The notes beneath the pieces are model-generated. The model had not been told where the DNA came from. It ran no database searches and worked only from the letters and a program-made list of their open reading frames with translations. The translations under genes were made by a program, and so were the position numbers. Below, piece after piece: positions 1 to 12,062 of a stretch of DNA of 64,000 nucleotides. The stretch is from Echinostoma caproni. Taxonomy: Eukaryota; Platyhelminthes; Trematoda; Plagiorchiida; Echinostomatidae. How positions within the stretch are numbered: the stretch's first letter is position 1; the number at the start of each line of letters is the position of its first letter. The stretch lies in NCBI GenBank assembly GCA_900618425.1, contig UZAN01039643.1, positions 56,465-120,464 of the forward strand, given 5' to 3'.

Positions 1-547
1 CCGCTGCTCTAAATATGCCAATCCGGCGTGGTGAGGACAAGAGGTCAAATGTGATTGCTCGTATTCCCGTGTTAGGTTCATCGGTTATTGAAGCAAATCG
101 TCTGGTTTGTGTTTATTTCGAATGGCAAATGCGTGACCCCTCGACTAAACAAATGGATCATGTACACGTACAGTGATTGACGTAGTACAGCGCACTGAGA
201 TAGTTTACAAGTGAATCGAACCAGCGATCTGCGCACGAAAACATACTGGTACGGATTGGAGATTCAACTGAGTGACTAAATACGACATTGATGTAAATTA
301 TTGTGATGTTCACCCCGGGCTGGATCACATAGTCGTAAAATCCCAGGAGTATTCACTCAAAAGTGTATCCCGGCAAACACCTGTTTTTAATGTCACCCTC
401 TTTCTTCAGAACGAGCGCATGGATCGAGGAGTACAAATAAACGGCACAGTACGTGTTCCAAATACACAGCTTTTTGTGCTGCCTGGTAATGCGTAGCACA
501 TTCCCGTCGCTTCACCGTCTCCCTGGTGGCCGATATTGACAACGAGA

Positions 548-690
548 GCGCACTTGGCACGATGGTAACCCACATGCACTCCATGTGATGGGTCCAGAGT
601 TCAAAGCCTGGACGGGATGACAGATCTGTACTACTGATGAGCTTTAACGAGAGCGAAATTCGAGTCTGGCGTTTTCCGACTGTAAGACTG
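548..690 (+). repeat. tRNA-derived SINE with hammerhead core, copy 1
   Basis: A tRNA-like head is followed by a hammerhead-like core. An A-box-like stretch lies near 558-573 (tggcacgatggtaac). A worn B box (agttcaaagcctgg) starts near 599. After a spacer comes a ribozyme core beginning at 634. The segment from the B box to the core aligns by eye with the copy at 36.9 kb: both read B box, then a 'gacgggatgac' or 'gacagggacac' motif, then 'tacta' or 'cacta' directly before the core. The tRNA-head-plus-hammerhead layout is that of Sm-alpha SINEs of schistosomes (established knowledge). Membership of the same family is inferred. The borders are approximate. Confidence 0.55.
620..683 (+). ncRNA. 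hammerhead ribozyme-like motif (type I)
   Basis: The conserved core ctgatga is at 634-640, followed by a 3-bp stem II (gct at 641-643, agc at 652-654, loop ttaacgag) and the invariant gaaa at 655-658. A gtc at 664-666 is the expected cleavage triplet. Stem III would be very short (a-t, t-g, t-a), as in other retroelement hammerheads. Stem I is poor next to the core (t-a, g-t, g-c). It can restart further out with acag (620-623) against ctgt (680-683). All core positions are present, but the weak stem I makes self-cleavage uncertain. Confidence 0.5.
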
Positions 691-699
691 ACTGGACGA

Positions 700-3600
700 A
701 CCGGTGATAGCTCAGGAAGGTATAGCCTGATGGATGATCAGTTCAACTTAGTATGACTTATCCCGCACTAGTTCTCATAAGTAACCTTGCGTTAAATGTA
801 GATTTGTAAACTGTTTTCCAGTTGAGGACCAAAAGTCGTGAGGTGTACATTTTTGAGCATGTGTCGGACATTTATGCCGGTTTACAGGTACCACAGTTCC
901 TATTCTTTCTCCGATCTGACTATCTCCACTCCAAATCCAATTCATCAAATGCCCACAAATCTGTTTTGTTTCCTCATCAAAGTAATCAATGAAACTTGGT
1001 TAAAACAATATGAATCAAAAATATCAATATATATATATATATATTTATATGATTTCATCCATTTCCAATCATATTCGTACGCACCCATAGCAGTAGGTAT
1101 GCCACATTATTGTCATTCCTACAATGTATTTTTTGTGCGATAACCGAGGTGCGATTCTTTAAGTGGCCATAAAAGCTCTTCTTTGGAAAATCCATCAAGT
1201 TGGGAAATGGCTTCATTACACTTCTTGGAAATATGAGTATAGTCAAAAGCAAGGTACCTAACAACAAATAAATCGGAAAAGTAGTTCATCGGAAAACGAA
1301 TACAGAGTTAACATGGGGTTGCGGATCATTCACGAAATCCAAAACACGGCTCAAATACTGTTTAACTTGGAGCTGCTCGGCGTTTGTTGTGTACTCGAAA
1401 ACTATGGGAAGCTTGCATCCAGTCGAGACTCAATATTTGTGAGTTTTCATGAATGAAAGCTTGAAACAATCCGAACGAACTTGAGATATGATGTATCACA
1501 TTTGCGTTGTCGAACATTCATCTGCCTGAATAATAGTTCATCAAACTGTCCACGAAAACACGTTTAATCAACAAATACTATTTCAAGTATGTCAGTGGTG
1601 CCAACTGTGGAGGACCATATGACAGTTGAACTATTCTGTACCTCACGCAAACATATCGATTAGAATGGGTCACTAGTTTCATTTACTCGGAGTGTGCATT
1701 TTGAAATGAAATATCTATGGCCAGTATTTCTGGGTAAGTTGTTTCGGAGATCACCACAAAAAGGGTGTTCATCCCTAAAATAAAGTGTAATAAAACAGTT
1801 TCAATTAGAAATAAAAAATCTTCATCTAAGCGCAGACACTTTTTATTACCAAAAATAACATGAGGCTTCATATAAAGGATTATTGCAACAAACAATCTAC
1901 TTTTTAAGTTTCACTGCGTTTATGCCTTCGTTGGGATGCCCCTGATGTTTTTGTCAAAAGTGAAACTAACAATACTTAAAGGTGCTAAAAAATAAAGTAA
2001 GATCGTTAATAAATCAGGATGACTTCAAAATTATTCAATTGAACTGTTAATGCACAGTTTTGATTGTATCTATATAATACAGCAGCAAGTAAATTTTATT
2101 TACAAAAATCAAGATATTTGAGGTCTGAATTCCTCTTATTCCTTTGATCCCCAAGTCGAATGTACTCCATTTTAACAGTGTCACGTTTGATCAAAAAAGC
2201 TCAACCACATATAGTTTTCTTCATTTTACGATCGTTCAGAAAAGTGGTTTTGTGGTTTCAATTTTCAAACATCGATTAGTCTTTCCCGTGAATTTGGTTC
2301 GTCGAGTGAGACTGTATACTTGAATTAACCTTTTCAATTCAACGGTCTGATCAGCAAGTTCATCTATTGTGTGCTGTACATTCCAGGTGATTAAATTAAT
2401 CATACTGATCAACAATCGCTATGTGATTCCATCATCCCTGATTTATATGCCCAGACTGATGTGGAAATCGTACTATGGTCATACAGCGTTCACCCAACTT
2501 TGCACAACAACTTTGGTTTTGGATGACGTAAGATGGATCCAATTTAGTGGTTGGCGTTGCAGATATGTACAAACATTAAAACGTGATTCGTCTTGAAGGT
2601 CGTATCTGTTACGGGACATTCTACATGATCATTGTTGGAAAGAACGTTGAGCGGATAAGACCACCATCTTATCGCCTCGTTGGTTCTTTCTTCAAATCCC
2701 ACTATCGACGCCGAATGTTCTTCATTCCTCTTGTTTGCAGCGGCAGTCGTTTGATTGGCCGCCTCCTCTTTCCTGAGAATTGTTTGTGCCATAGTAAAAA
2801 GAAATGAAAGGTAGAACAAATATTCTCTACACACGAAAAAATCAGAATTGGACAGCAATTCTATTAAATAACAAAAGAATCCTCTTTGTATCCTTTCGTT
2901 GCTCTGCAAACTGGATCACTGTTTGACCAAGATGAAAAGCCGCATGATTTTCTAATAGATTTGATTGAGATCAAATGGAATGTGAATATCAATTACTGTT
3001 TCCCCAGGTTTCACTTTTTCATATATATCCAATATCACTGAATCAGTTAAACAATTCAAAAACAATAGATGAATTCCATCTTTCTTCGTTTACAATACAA
3101 AGTATTTGTCGATCGATAGATATATCATGTATGCTCGCGTATCACATGTCATATGTTATTGATAGATGCCATATCACTGCTCATGGTGAGTACACAACTA
3201 ACAATTGTTTTGTTTTTATTTGCGCGATGATGCAGCAGGAGTAACATCTTAAGAGACAAAATGCAAAAATTCAAATGGCGTTGTTGTCATCGTTTTTCAG
3301 ACGGAAAATTGAAAACAGCCAAACACCACCGATGTAGTCATAGGGGATCGGCATATCATACCGCATCACCCAAAACGATCAAACAGTTCCTCTCACATTA
3401 TGAAAACTACGAAGGACGCAAGTTGGGGACATTCACTGACGATTGTTTGTTGACACGATAAGCAGGCATCCTACCTGTCGCTTATGAACCTGGTACTAGT
3501 CAGAAGAGACCAAATCAAACCACCAAAATAAATCAAGATATGACAAATTTTGCACCATTTACTGTATTGGCAATTCGGGACAAATTAGTTCAAAGCAACG

Positions 3601-4860
3601 GGCGTGTATTTGGCTTTCTACGAACAAAAACAAAGGATATGAAGTGAAAACAACAGTCATCATAGTTGATGCAAAACTAAAACGTCCATTCGATGATAAA
3701 TACCGAATAAGTAAACTAGAAATTATAAAATACCTATAAGTTGTGATATTACCAATCTAACTAGATGAATTACTGTACATAAGTACTCTGTTTTTGGTGA
3801 CATAATAAACTCCACTTATTTTTAATTTAAAGTTATTTTTGGATTTGTCAATTTGACGTTTGTTCCATTATAGACGATATGACTTTGAAAAAAACATCAA
3901 CTATAGAACCAGCCTCGTGTTTATTGCTCGTTTTTAGATCCCCAGATCTTACGCCATTAACCGATCAGTAATACGCGCAATTTTGTCCACCAGCCTGGCT
4001 CACATCTCACACACAAACGCACGCCACACGCGATCAACATCACACGTGCCTCTCCTTAAACGGGATTACCCTTACTTCCCTGCCAATTACGTGTGTTGTT
4101 GTGTTCCACCTGATTCAATTGGTTGCCCATTCCAAATGAGAGATTTCGATGAGAAATTTCCAGATTTGTGCGTGGTGAAGAACAGTTTCGTTTGAGGGTG
4201 TGTGGGGGGAAGGGGTGAGTTGGGAGATGTGGCAACGTGTCCGGTGTTTCTCTTGTTGGTTTTCCAAGAGTTGCTACACCGCAGTGAGTTCATTCTACGG
4301 CCTAAAGATAAAAATAATATTTGCACATAATGCCTTTGGATGGGCCCAGATAATATAAACTCTTCCATTCAGTACATGTGTTTATTATTGTACCATCTCA
4401 TCCGGATTAATTTGTTCTTTCGAGTATCATGAACATACAGTTAGAAACAGCAGGACACATTCAAACAATCAGTACCAGTTTATAAGAGAAAGACACTCGA
4501 TACTGATAGGGCTTTATACTTCTCATTTTGTGAATGGCTGTTGTTACTTGATGCCTATTTGATTTGCCTAATAGTATTTTTATTAAAGTAGCATGGGATT
4601 ACCTACTGTCTATCTAATATGTGAAAGGGAACAACAAAATTCACGTTGCACTGATCGCCTTGACACCGAAGATTTGGTCCCTGTTATAGTAGCAACTTTA
4701 ACGGATCAATAAACGAATTTAACCACTTCCGGCCAGTTGTGTTTCTGACTTAGAAAAGCGATCTACTCTTTCTATAGGACGAAATGGCTTCCTTCATTAT
4801 AACAGAAAACTCTGCACCATTCGGTTTCAATATACAACCCCTTCACCTGCTGTTAGTCAT
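700..4860. other. stretch without recognised genes
   Basis: I see only short, low-quality open frames and AT-rich sequence. The one notable feature is an (AT)n run at about 1027-1044. No domain, RNA or repeat was recognised. Confidence 0.4.
1027..1044. repeat. (AT)n microsatellite
   Basis: About nine consecutive AT units in AT-rich surroundings. Confidence 0.9.
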
Positions 4861-4864
4861 CCAG

Positions 4865-5056
4865 GGAGTCGTTACTGGTTATCGTGCATTCACACCACAC
4901 CTGTTCGACACTCCGAAAAAAGTGAAGCACACTCCGATTTCGGAGATAACGGGGTCACCAAGCGATTCCTCCGTAAACATCCGCGTATCGCTTGTCGCTG
5001 ATAATCGACCTGTACCAGAAAAATATGCCCTGAACTTTGCATTACTTTGTCCACCT
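4865..5056 (+). CDS. exon candidate, 64 codons, unknown product
   Basis: The stretch is bounded by a pyrimidine-rich acceptor (…gttagtcatccag) and a gtaaaat donor. It contains exactly 64 codons with both ends on codon boundaries (phase 0-0). It translates without a stop, starting GVVTGYRAFTPHLFD and ending KYALNFALLCPP. The product is not recognised. No membrane segment or catalytic motif is apparent. The exact reading and phase-matched ends favour a real exon, but two minus-strand frames are also open across the region. No neighbouring exon could be joined to it. Confidence 0.3.
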
Positions 5057-5447
5057 GTAAAATGTGGCTCCTTCTTTGCCTGGTTAACTTCCCGGCTCTC
5101 GATATACAAATAAGTGAGAGGTCGGTGTTAGACGTTGATTCATAAGTAGAAGGCGATATGAACAACGAAGACCTGATTCTTCCTATATTCGAAAAAAGGG
5201 CATCTGATTTGATTCATGAAGTTGATCGAAGGTTATCTGAAGACTGCTCACAAAACTCTGGTCCTGCGAGTGCATCTCAGTGAACTTTGGGAATAGTGAG
5301 CACAGATTTACGAGGTGCGATAGCTGTCTATGTGACTTGCTGCGCTTACGTGCAGGTTTCAACTGAAACATAAACTAAGATACTATCTCAGACAAATATA
5401 TAGGATTTCGGCAATTTTCTTCATTGTTTTTATTGATCTCTTTCAAG

Positions 5448-5527
5448 GCCTCGTAGCTTAGCTGGTAGAGCATACGCGTACAAAACGTAGGCGGCGTCCA
5501 TGTGTGGGTCCGAATCCCACCGAGGCT
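5448..5527 (+). repeat. tRNA-like repeat, family TL1, copy a
   Basis: The 5' gcctcg (5448-5453) pairs with cgaggc (5521-5526) as an acceptor stem. The A box is tagcttagctggtagag, and the T arm gtggg/cccac is perfect around tccgaat. The segment between the anticodon region and the T arm (ggcggcgtccatg) is unusually long, and the anticodon stem is imperfect, so a working tRNA is unlikely. Diverged copies with the same body occur near 15.1, 47.6 and 48.0 kb. This makes it a repeat family rather than a single-copy gene. Confidence 0.75.
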
Positions 5528-5916
5528 ACTGAACTTTTCACAATCCACATATAAAACAGGAAACCTGTTCATTTGTTGTGGTTCCCCGGGTTTCGGCTCG
5601 GATACTGTAGTAGTGTACACCGTACGCGGCCCGTTTTATTTGTTCAACGATTTGTCCTAGCTGATCCGAATCCTAAACCATACTGTGGTAGGTGCAGTCT
5701 GGATGCGGTCTCAAACTCTCACCCCTGGAAAAAATAAGATTCCCCCCTCCCTAAATAAAAAACAAGGTTAGACAGAATATTTTTCGTACATTATACTCTG
5801 GAGTTCATTGTGAGGTATTTAAAATACGGCAGAATCGTATTGTATCATCTTTGATAGACAATACAAGAAAATTGGACACTGAATTGAATAATATAAGTGG
5901 ATGATGATCATCAGCA

Positions 5917-6035
5917 GTGTAGCTTAGGGGTAAGGATTGTCAATCCTAACCAAATGCTTTGCAGGTAGAGACGAAAAATAGTATGCCAAACTGATGAGAA
6001 CGAAAATCTGTGCAGTGCTCATCATTGGCCATCAT
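5917..6035 (+). repeat. tRNA-derived SINE with hammerhead core, copy 2 (stem II lost)
   Basis: The copy starts with an A-box-like gtgtagcttaggggtaag, nearly the same as gtgtagctcaggggtaag in the 36.9 kb copy. It then has a body without a clear B box. The ribozyme core is ctgatga at 5991-5997, followed directly by g-aa-c and gaaa at 6002-6005, so stem II has collapsed to one pair. The downstream gcagtgctcatcattg matches the ccagtgctcattg that follows the cleavage site in the 36.9 kb copy. It is judged to be a decayed copy, with the ribozyme inactive. Confidence 0.55.
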
Positions 6036-7691
6036 TGACTAAGTTTCCATCAAATCTGAAAAACAAATCTATTACCTCTGTTGATATTGAGGGGTTAAAT
6101 CACAATTCTCCGTCAAGAAGTACACATTTGAAATTTAAATCAGATAAATAATTAAGCTTTAATCTAAAACCAGACGGTGTATGCTGGACTGATTCGCTGT
6201 CACATCCTGGAATCACATTTCCCCAGGGCAGAATAAGAGGTGAGTTTTGGCAGGCGGATACGCAATTAGAGCTTTGTATTAAAGCAATATTGGTCCACAA
6301 GTCTTTGATTTGCCTTTGATTTGCTCCGTGCAGAGAGAGTGAGAGAGGAGACGGTGAGGGGGTAACGCCAGTCGGGCGATCAATGGTTCCGCGCGGCCCG
6401 GTTTTATTCAGAGTGGCAGTGTCCAAAAGGGATCATTTCGCCACCAACGTTCGTGCTCGAGAAGATGACTGTAAATCGCTGGAACCGTCTGCAGTGTTTA
6501 AATCCTCATCGATTTTGGCGCCTGTGTATGTGTTTGTTCAGTCCTTTGAATGACAGTGGATGCTCAACTAGCTTCAAACGAGCTTACAACGATTGAAATA
6601 GAAATGGCCCGATTCCTTCTGTAATTCATGGATGATGTTCTTAAATGATTCTGAATAACTATCTTATCGTTTGACTCACAATTGTCACTAAAATTGCACT
6701 TAGATTGATAAATTGTCAAAGAAGAGGTTAACACCGGCTGATTATCCTTATTCGAAAATCAAATGATGGGTGTTAAGAATTAAAAGAAATTGAATTTAGT
6801 GGACTTGAGAGGTACACTGAATGTGTGCTATAGGGAAAAGATTTATTCTTACATAGACGTGAGTTGACTAAACAGTGCGGCTTCCGATTCAACATAAGTT
6901 TGTTCATTTTACTCGAAGTTTTTGAGCAAATTGACAAATGTTTGTTAGATTGGTAAACATTTCGAATAGGAAAACAAATAACCAGTAATGATTCAGATAG
7001 CTCATCGACGGAAGTGCCGAAATAAAGTGTGGCCAAACAAAATACAATAGATCAATAAAGATGCCATAAACTGAACAGTCAGAATTCTTGTTTGGTGGGG
7101 TGAAGCTTTGTACTGAACAGTCTCCGCAAATGCGTGTTACTCAAATTTTCTTATCCGTTTCAGTGATCGACAGAAGAAAAACAAAGTCGGCCAAACAAGG
7201 CCACATCTGATATAAATAAAGAGAGGATTGTTGAAAACACTGGAATGACCGAGTATTTTTGGTAGCTTTTTAAAGGAGTCAAATCTATTTTAATTGAATG
7301 ACGGTTGCTAGTGGAAATACATCCTCGGGGACTTTATTTCATTTATCAGTCCTTCCCCATCCCCGTTAGTCTGTAGAGTCAAACAGTCAGAGGGTGAAAC
7401 ATATACTTGTTCTCTCCCGAGAAGATCTGGGAAATGAATTGATTTGAACTTCGGAACATCACTTTTCTGAAATCATTTGCCCAGAGGAGAGAACAAGTGC
7501 AGATTTTATCGCCCTGTAGACAGCAGCCGGTGCTAGGTATATTTCCTAAACAACAAAAACGCTAATTAAGTTTGGATCGGGCCGCGTAGACAAAGGTGTA
7601 CAAGGGGCTTCAATCGGCAAGAAATTCTTCGCTCTAATCGTGTCAGTTAATCACATTTGCTGCATTTCCGTCTCATCTAGTCGGGGTTCAG
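6036..7691. other. stretch without recognised genes
   Basis: No supported coding or RNA feature was found, apart from a short repeat at 6242-6287 that recurs at 9.6 kb. The remaining open frames are short and AT-rich. Confidence 0.35.
6242..6287 (+). repeat. short dispersed repeat, copy 1
   Basis: It shares three ordered blocks with 9627-9680. These are gagttttgg, then (after 8 unmatched bases) tacgcaatta, then gagctttgtattaaagcaa. The second copy carries an extra 8 bases between the last two blocks. The element type is unknown. Confidence 0.6.
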
Positions 7692-8014
7692 GTTATCCAA
7701 GGACACAATGGGACAGGAATGGAACAGTCTGTGAATGAGAAAAATGTCTCTCATCCACCCTCGGAATTGGTTTTGGTAAGTTTGAGTCATCGCCAACCAC
7801 AAATTAACTATCCTCCTTGGTCAAACAGAGTAGTGACCCCAAATGGAAGGAGTGTAAGCGGATCGCGCTCGATAGCGTGAGTGGTCTCATCCAAGTTGAA
7901 CGTGTATCACCAGGACTAGTGTGTATCGAACCGAACGAATTGCATTTCGGCGAATTAGCTCGACTCAACCTTCGGTTTTTGCCAAAACCCAAGCCGTTTT
8001 TATTTTTGAAATAA
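7692..8014 (+). CDS. gene fragment, two exons joined by a 53-bp intron, unknown product
   Basis: Exon 1 is 7692-7775 (84 bp, 28 codons), after an acceptor ending ggttcag. It reads VIQGHNGTGMEQ to PPSELVL. The intron is 7776-7828 (53 bp), gtaagt… to …caaacag. Exon 2 opens at 7829 in phase 0 and reads SSDPKWKECKRIALDS. After that codon, at 7877, there is a strong donor-like gtgagt. If that is used, exon 2 is 7829-7876 (16 codons). Otherwise the frame stays open to a stop at 8012-8014. Very short GT-AG introns are common in flatworm genes (established knowledge). The product is not recognised. Agreement of splice sites and phase across both exons makes this the best host-gene call in the window. 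Confidence 0.45.
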
Positions 8015-8267
8015 GCCTTTCCCGAAATTAATTTCAAAAGAAAAGATCATATTGCAATACTGCACGATTTATGTCCAGGACGACTTCGCTGATTCTCAAC
8101 ATGGTGCATATTGCAGAAAATACAATGTTTATATAGGGCTTTAGCATAGCAACAAAGTAAAGGAAAATACATAAAAAACAGACAAAACATAAAAGAGGGA
8201 GGGATAAAAGGACCAATATTGCCAGGGCAGGGAGAGACTAACATAAAGTTCTTGTTGCTGACACGCA

Positions 8268-8277
8268 GGGGGGGGGG
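8268..8277 (+). repeat. poly-G tract
   Basis: Ten consecutive G residues. The length is prone to sequencing error. Confidence 0.85.
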
Positions 8278-8759
8278 CTTCCATCGATTAATCGCAATCG
8301 CTTCAGGAAATCTTAGCAATCTTGCGACTTGTTTTTATTTTTGTCATTATTCTGAAGTCTTGCGGTTTTCGTAGCCATGAGAGTGACTAGCAGTTTGCTT
8401 TTTCGGTCAATGCTACCGTGTCGAGGTGTTTGAAACATAATTAGATCAATTAATATAATCAGACTCTTCAATCGACGGATATTGCGTAGACTGATCAGGA
8501 ATTAAAGTTGGAAACTACGTGAATCGAACTCAGACATAAGAAACAGCAAACAAACACTTGTTACATGATGTGTGGCACATTGGGGACATGCAGTAATTCA
8601 GCTTCGGTCAAAGCCAAAAAATGAACGGAAGAAAGGCGCCTAAATAACGTCCGCGTTATTTTGGTTCATTTTCACCTTACATCTTTATTCTAATTTACAT
8701 CAGCCCACACTCAACCAAATCTGTCAAGCTGCAACTTCACATTATTAGTAACTGAAAGT

Positions 8760-8775
8760 GGGTGGGTGGGTGGGG
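8760..8775 (+). promoter_or_regulatory. G-quadruplex motif
   Basis: GGGTGGGTGGGTGGGG has four G-tracts joined by single-T loops, the arrangement that gives very stable parallel quadruplexes in vitro (established knowledge). No adjacent promoter or gene was identified, so any regulatory role is speculative. Confidence 0.6.
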
Positions 8776-9626
8776 TCCAATGTATTGCAGGTTCAAGATT
8801 GTCATTCCTGATTATTTGAAAGTAGACCCGAGCATGCGGTCTATAATTTATATCCCCGTTCTCCAAACACTGGCACTCACGCCCGGGGCGGAAGAGATGG
8901 ATAGAGATCTTAATTGTGGTACTATAACATTAGTGACCAGATATAACTGACGGGGTCAAAGATCATTCTAAACTTACCGTAAAATCATTGGCGGAGATTG
9001 AATACATGTAAAAGCAGTTCCTTTTCACCCAATTACTCAATAGTTTTAACGCATATGAAAGACTGAATTACTGACACTTTTATTTCATAGCGCAAAGCTT
9101 ACCAAAAAATGTGATCATTTGTCTGTTTGAATGGCAAACTTTTTACTGACAAACCAGGTGGCCAAAAATGTTATTTCTGTTATCCACTGTTTCCCATTGT
9201 AGCTGTTCAACCTTCTTCACACTTCATTCGGTATCCCGATTCACCCATCCCTTATTTCTGTTATTATTCTTGTGGCATTGGCTACGTGCTTGTCCACAAG
9301 CGGTGATATATATGGCCAAAGTATTTGGGGATTGCAATAAATAAACTGCTCAAATAAACCGCTATTTGTAAGTGATTTTTTGCTTTCCAACAAAAACTGA
9401 GTCATTATAGAATTAATAAACCTAACGGAAGTATAGCCAGTCGTTTCCGTGATGGATTGTCATACTTCACATTTCGTCCTTTAAAGTGGACAAAGTTTGA
9501 TTTGCTCGATGTCTCAGCGATTAGGCAAACATTTCGGGCCGGTCGCGATAAAAGATTACAAACACTGAAGACTAAATGCAATCAATTTAATGCGCCGCGA
9601 ATTGTTCACTTGTGGCAATCTACTCA

Positions 9627-9680
9627 GAGTTTTGGAAAATCAATACGCAATTATTTTGACAGAGCTTTGTATTAAAGCAA
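9627..9680 (+). repeat. short dispersed repeat, copy 2
   Basis: It matches 6242-6287 in three blocks in the same order and orientation, with an 8-base insertion (ttttgaca) between tacgcaatta and gagctttgtattaaagcaa. A short open frame overlaps it, but it is more likely a repeat relic than a gene. Confidence 0.6.
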
Positions 9681-10980
9681 CACTTTTACTTTTCTTTTTA
9701 TTTAATAACCGAAAATTCTACATTACGTTTTTAGAAAGGGGCTGCGACAAACCAACAGTCTGTTCCTAGACATTCCGAAATTAAGATGACTGAGATTGGA
9801 GCTTTCGAACTTAAAACCTACAGGTGGTTATTGCTATGATTTTGACCATTCGGTCGCAGTGAATTGGTCAATTGATCAACTAGGTGTTTTGTCAGAGTTT
9901 ATCCATTTTCGGGAACTAATATATTCGAAAACTAGCAAAATATGAGATAGCGTGCAACTAAAATGAACATGCATTTTACTGAGCACTTTTCGATTGAGTG
10001 AACGTTCTGGTACCGGAGGTTAAGCATAAACGACTGGATGTTTATTTCTCACTGATCTGAATTTGATAGGGCTGTGATGCGATTATCGAATCTCTATCTA
10101 ACGCATAATATATACGATTGCGGAATTTCACAAATGATCCCTGAGTGAAATGAAGTAAAATTTCAGAGAAACTGATTGCTTCAAGATAGACGGATGGCAG
10201 ATATGGTGATTAAACGATTAGAAGTAAAATAGTTTTAAAAATTATCATCGCCATAACTGGATCCGATATGCAGGAGCTATCTTCGTGGTGCTACCAGTCA
10301 GATGATTCGAGTAGTTCCAATATCCTATGCNCTATGCACTTAACACGTAAGATGGGAAACGATTGATGATTCTCCTTGTTGACAATTTGTATTATATTAT
10401 CTGGAAAATGGAGCAAACCAATGGATGACGGGGAGAAAACAAAATTGATAACACCATTCATGGTGGGGTATCACAAGCCGCCGACTACGTCCTCCATCCT
10501 TTGGATATCCCATAAACCTACAGCAACAAAACGATGGATGTTCTTTTCAGTGACAAGGAATTGAGATCAATCAATGGTGTGTACGCAATTTTGTGCTGAA
10601 TTGGTGATCAATTTTACTTGGGAAAAACAGGGGGAAAATTACATCGAACTATACAAACATACTTTTTCTAGGATGCGTTGATTCGAGGTCACAAACCTGG
10701 AAACAAGGCACAAGGTCACGCGGCAAACGTTACGACGCAACAGTAATATTCATCGTTGCGAGTCTCCATCTGAGCAATACATTCCGTCGGCACGTTGAAA
10801 TCAATAAGCTTTAAGTAGCGATTACGCATCGAATAATGAGATTGAGGAACAAAGAAGTGGACAAAAAACTGCAGGAATAAGTAAAAGCAGTGTCAACTCA
10901 TTCACATACACTGCCTTTTGATATTTTATCGAGGTGTAGATTGAAACGTTACAATAAATACTGACACTTAGAGCTCGTCT

Positions 10981-11003
10981 TATATACATATATATATATA
11001 TAT
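10981..11003. repeat. (AT)n microsatellite
   Basis: An interrupted run of TA units with one c. Confidence 0.85.
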
Positions 11004-12062
11004 TAGATGATACGCTAGATATTTAGAGTGGTAACATTCATCTAAAAAATACCTAATGGAGAGGTTTTCCCTTTACAGTTTATTAACTTGAGCAATCACT
11101 TCACCATCAAACGCAAATAGATTTTTGGAAAACCCGTTCGTTAATACTCACAACGCCAAATATGAGCTGCTCTTTAGTGATGAGGGCCGTTTGCTTGTCC
11201 GTAAATAACACTCCACGCTTTATTTCTATGAAAAAGCATACAATCTGATACTTCCTACTCAATGAGCCACATGTTACTCCGAGTCCTCACAACTGATTTG
11301 TATGAATCCATTAATTAACTTCACCTTGTTTGTCTCTCACTCGATAAGCCCAATAGCACGATGACGAAAGGTTCAGTCAATCATCTTCCAGTCATTCAAA
11401 CATTCGGGAAAAATGGTTGAGTCCTTAGATCAAAAGTCCGACGATATGACACATCAATCGAACAATTTTACTACCAGCTGGAATGAAAAATCTTATAGCC
11501 AAATATGTGCAGTTCTGGCACACTAGACCAGCCATAACTGTGACTGCTGTCGAATATTTTCTATCAGACATCATTCTGTTGCGTATACCAGATTGTGGTT
11601 TAGTACAAAGAATAGTGGATCAGCTGTAATGCTGGGACAATTGGTAGTACTGCGTCAGATGAAAAGTACTATTCACGTAACCAATTACTGTGTTCACACT
11701 GTGTGAGATAAACAGACAAAAATCCGGTTCGCTTACATAAAGTACTTGAAACAAATCAGAGCTCAGCTTACTTTCAAAAATCGCTCCAATTGTACTCGTT
11801 TATTTGATCGATTAAACCGAATAAACGTCGGAGGTAATTGAGGACAACAGACACTGCAACATGCACTTTCTCCGTGTTCCTAAGTTTACATATGAATGAT
11901 TGAGATCAGTAAGCCGTTCTGTTCTAGGTGGAACTCATCAGCAATGTGCGTACTATTTTCCTGTCCCCACCTCCGAGGCGAAACGCGAACTTTCGCATTA
12001 AGGCTGTAATCTTTGCTTCCGAGCCACACGGTCGATGATAGTTACCTTCAGCGCATAGGTAC

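Larger units (their letters stand above)
8015..12062. other. stretch without recognised genes
   Basis: It holds two G-rich tracts (8268-8277 and 8760-8775), a short dispersed repeat at 9627-9680, an AT microsatellite at 10981-11003 and one ambiguous base at 10331. No exon with convincing splice sites was found. Confidence 0.35.

Noticed and set aside
5375..5620. 81-codon minus-strand frame
   Set aside because: Most of its distinctive part is a translation of the tRNA-like repeat. A similar peptide arises at 47.6 kb for the same reason.
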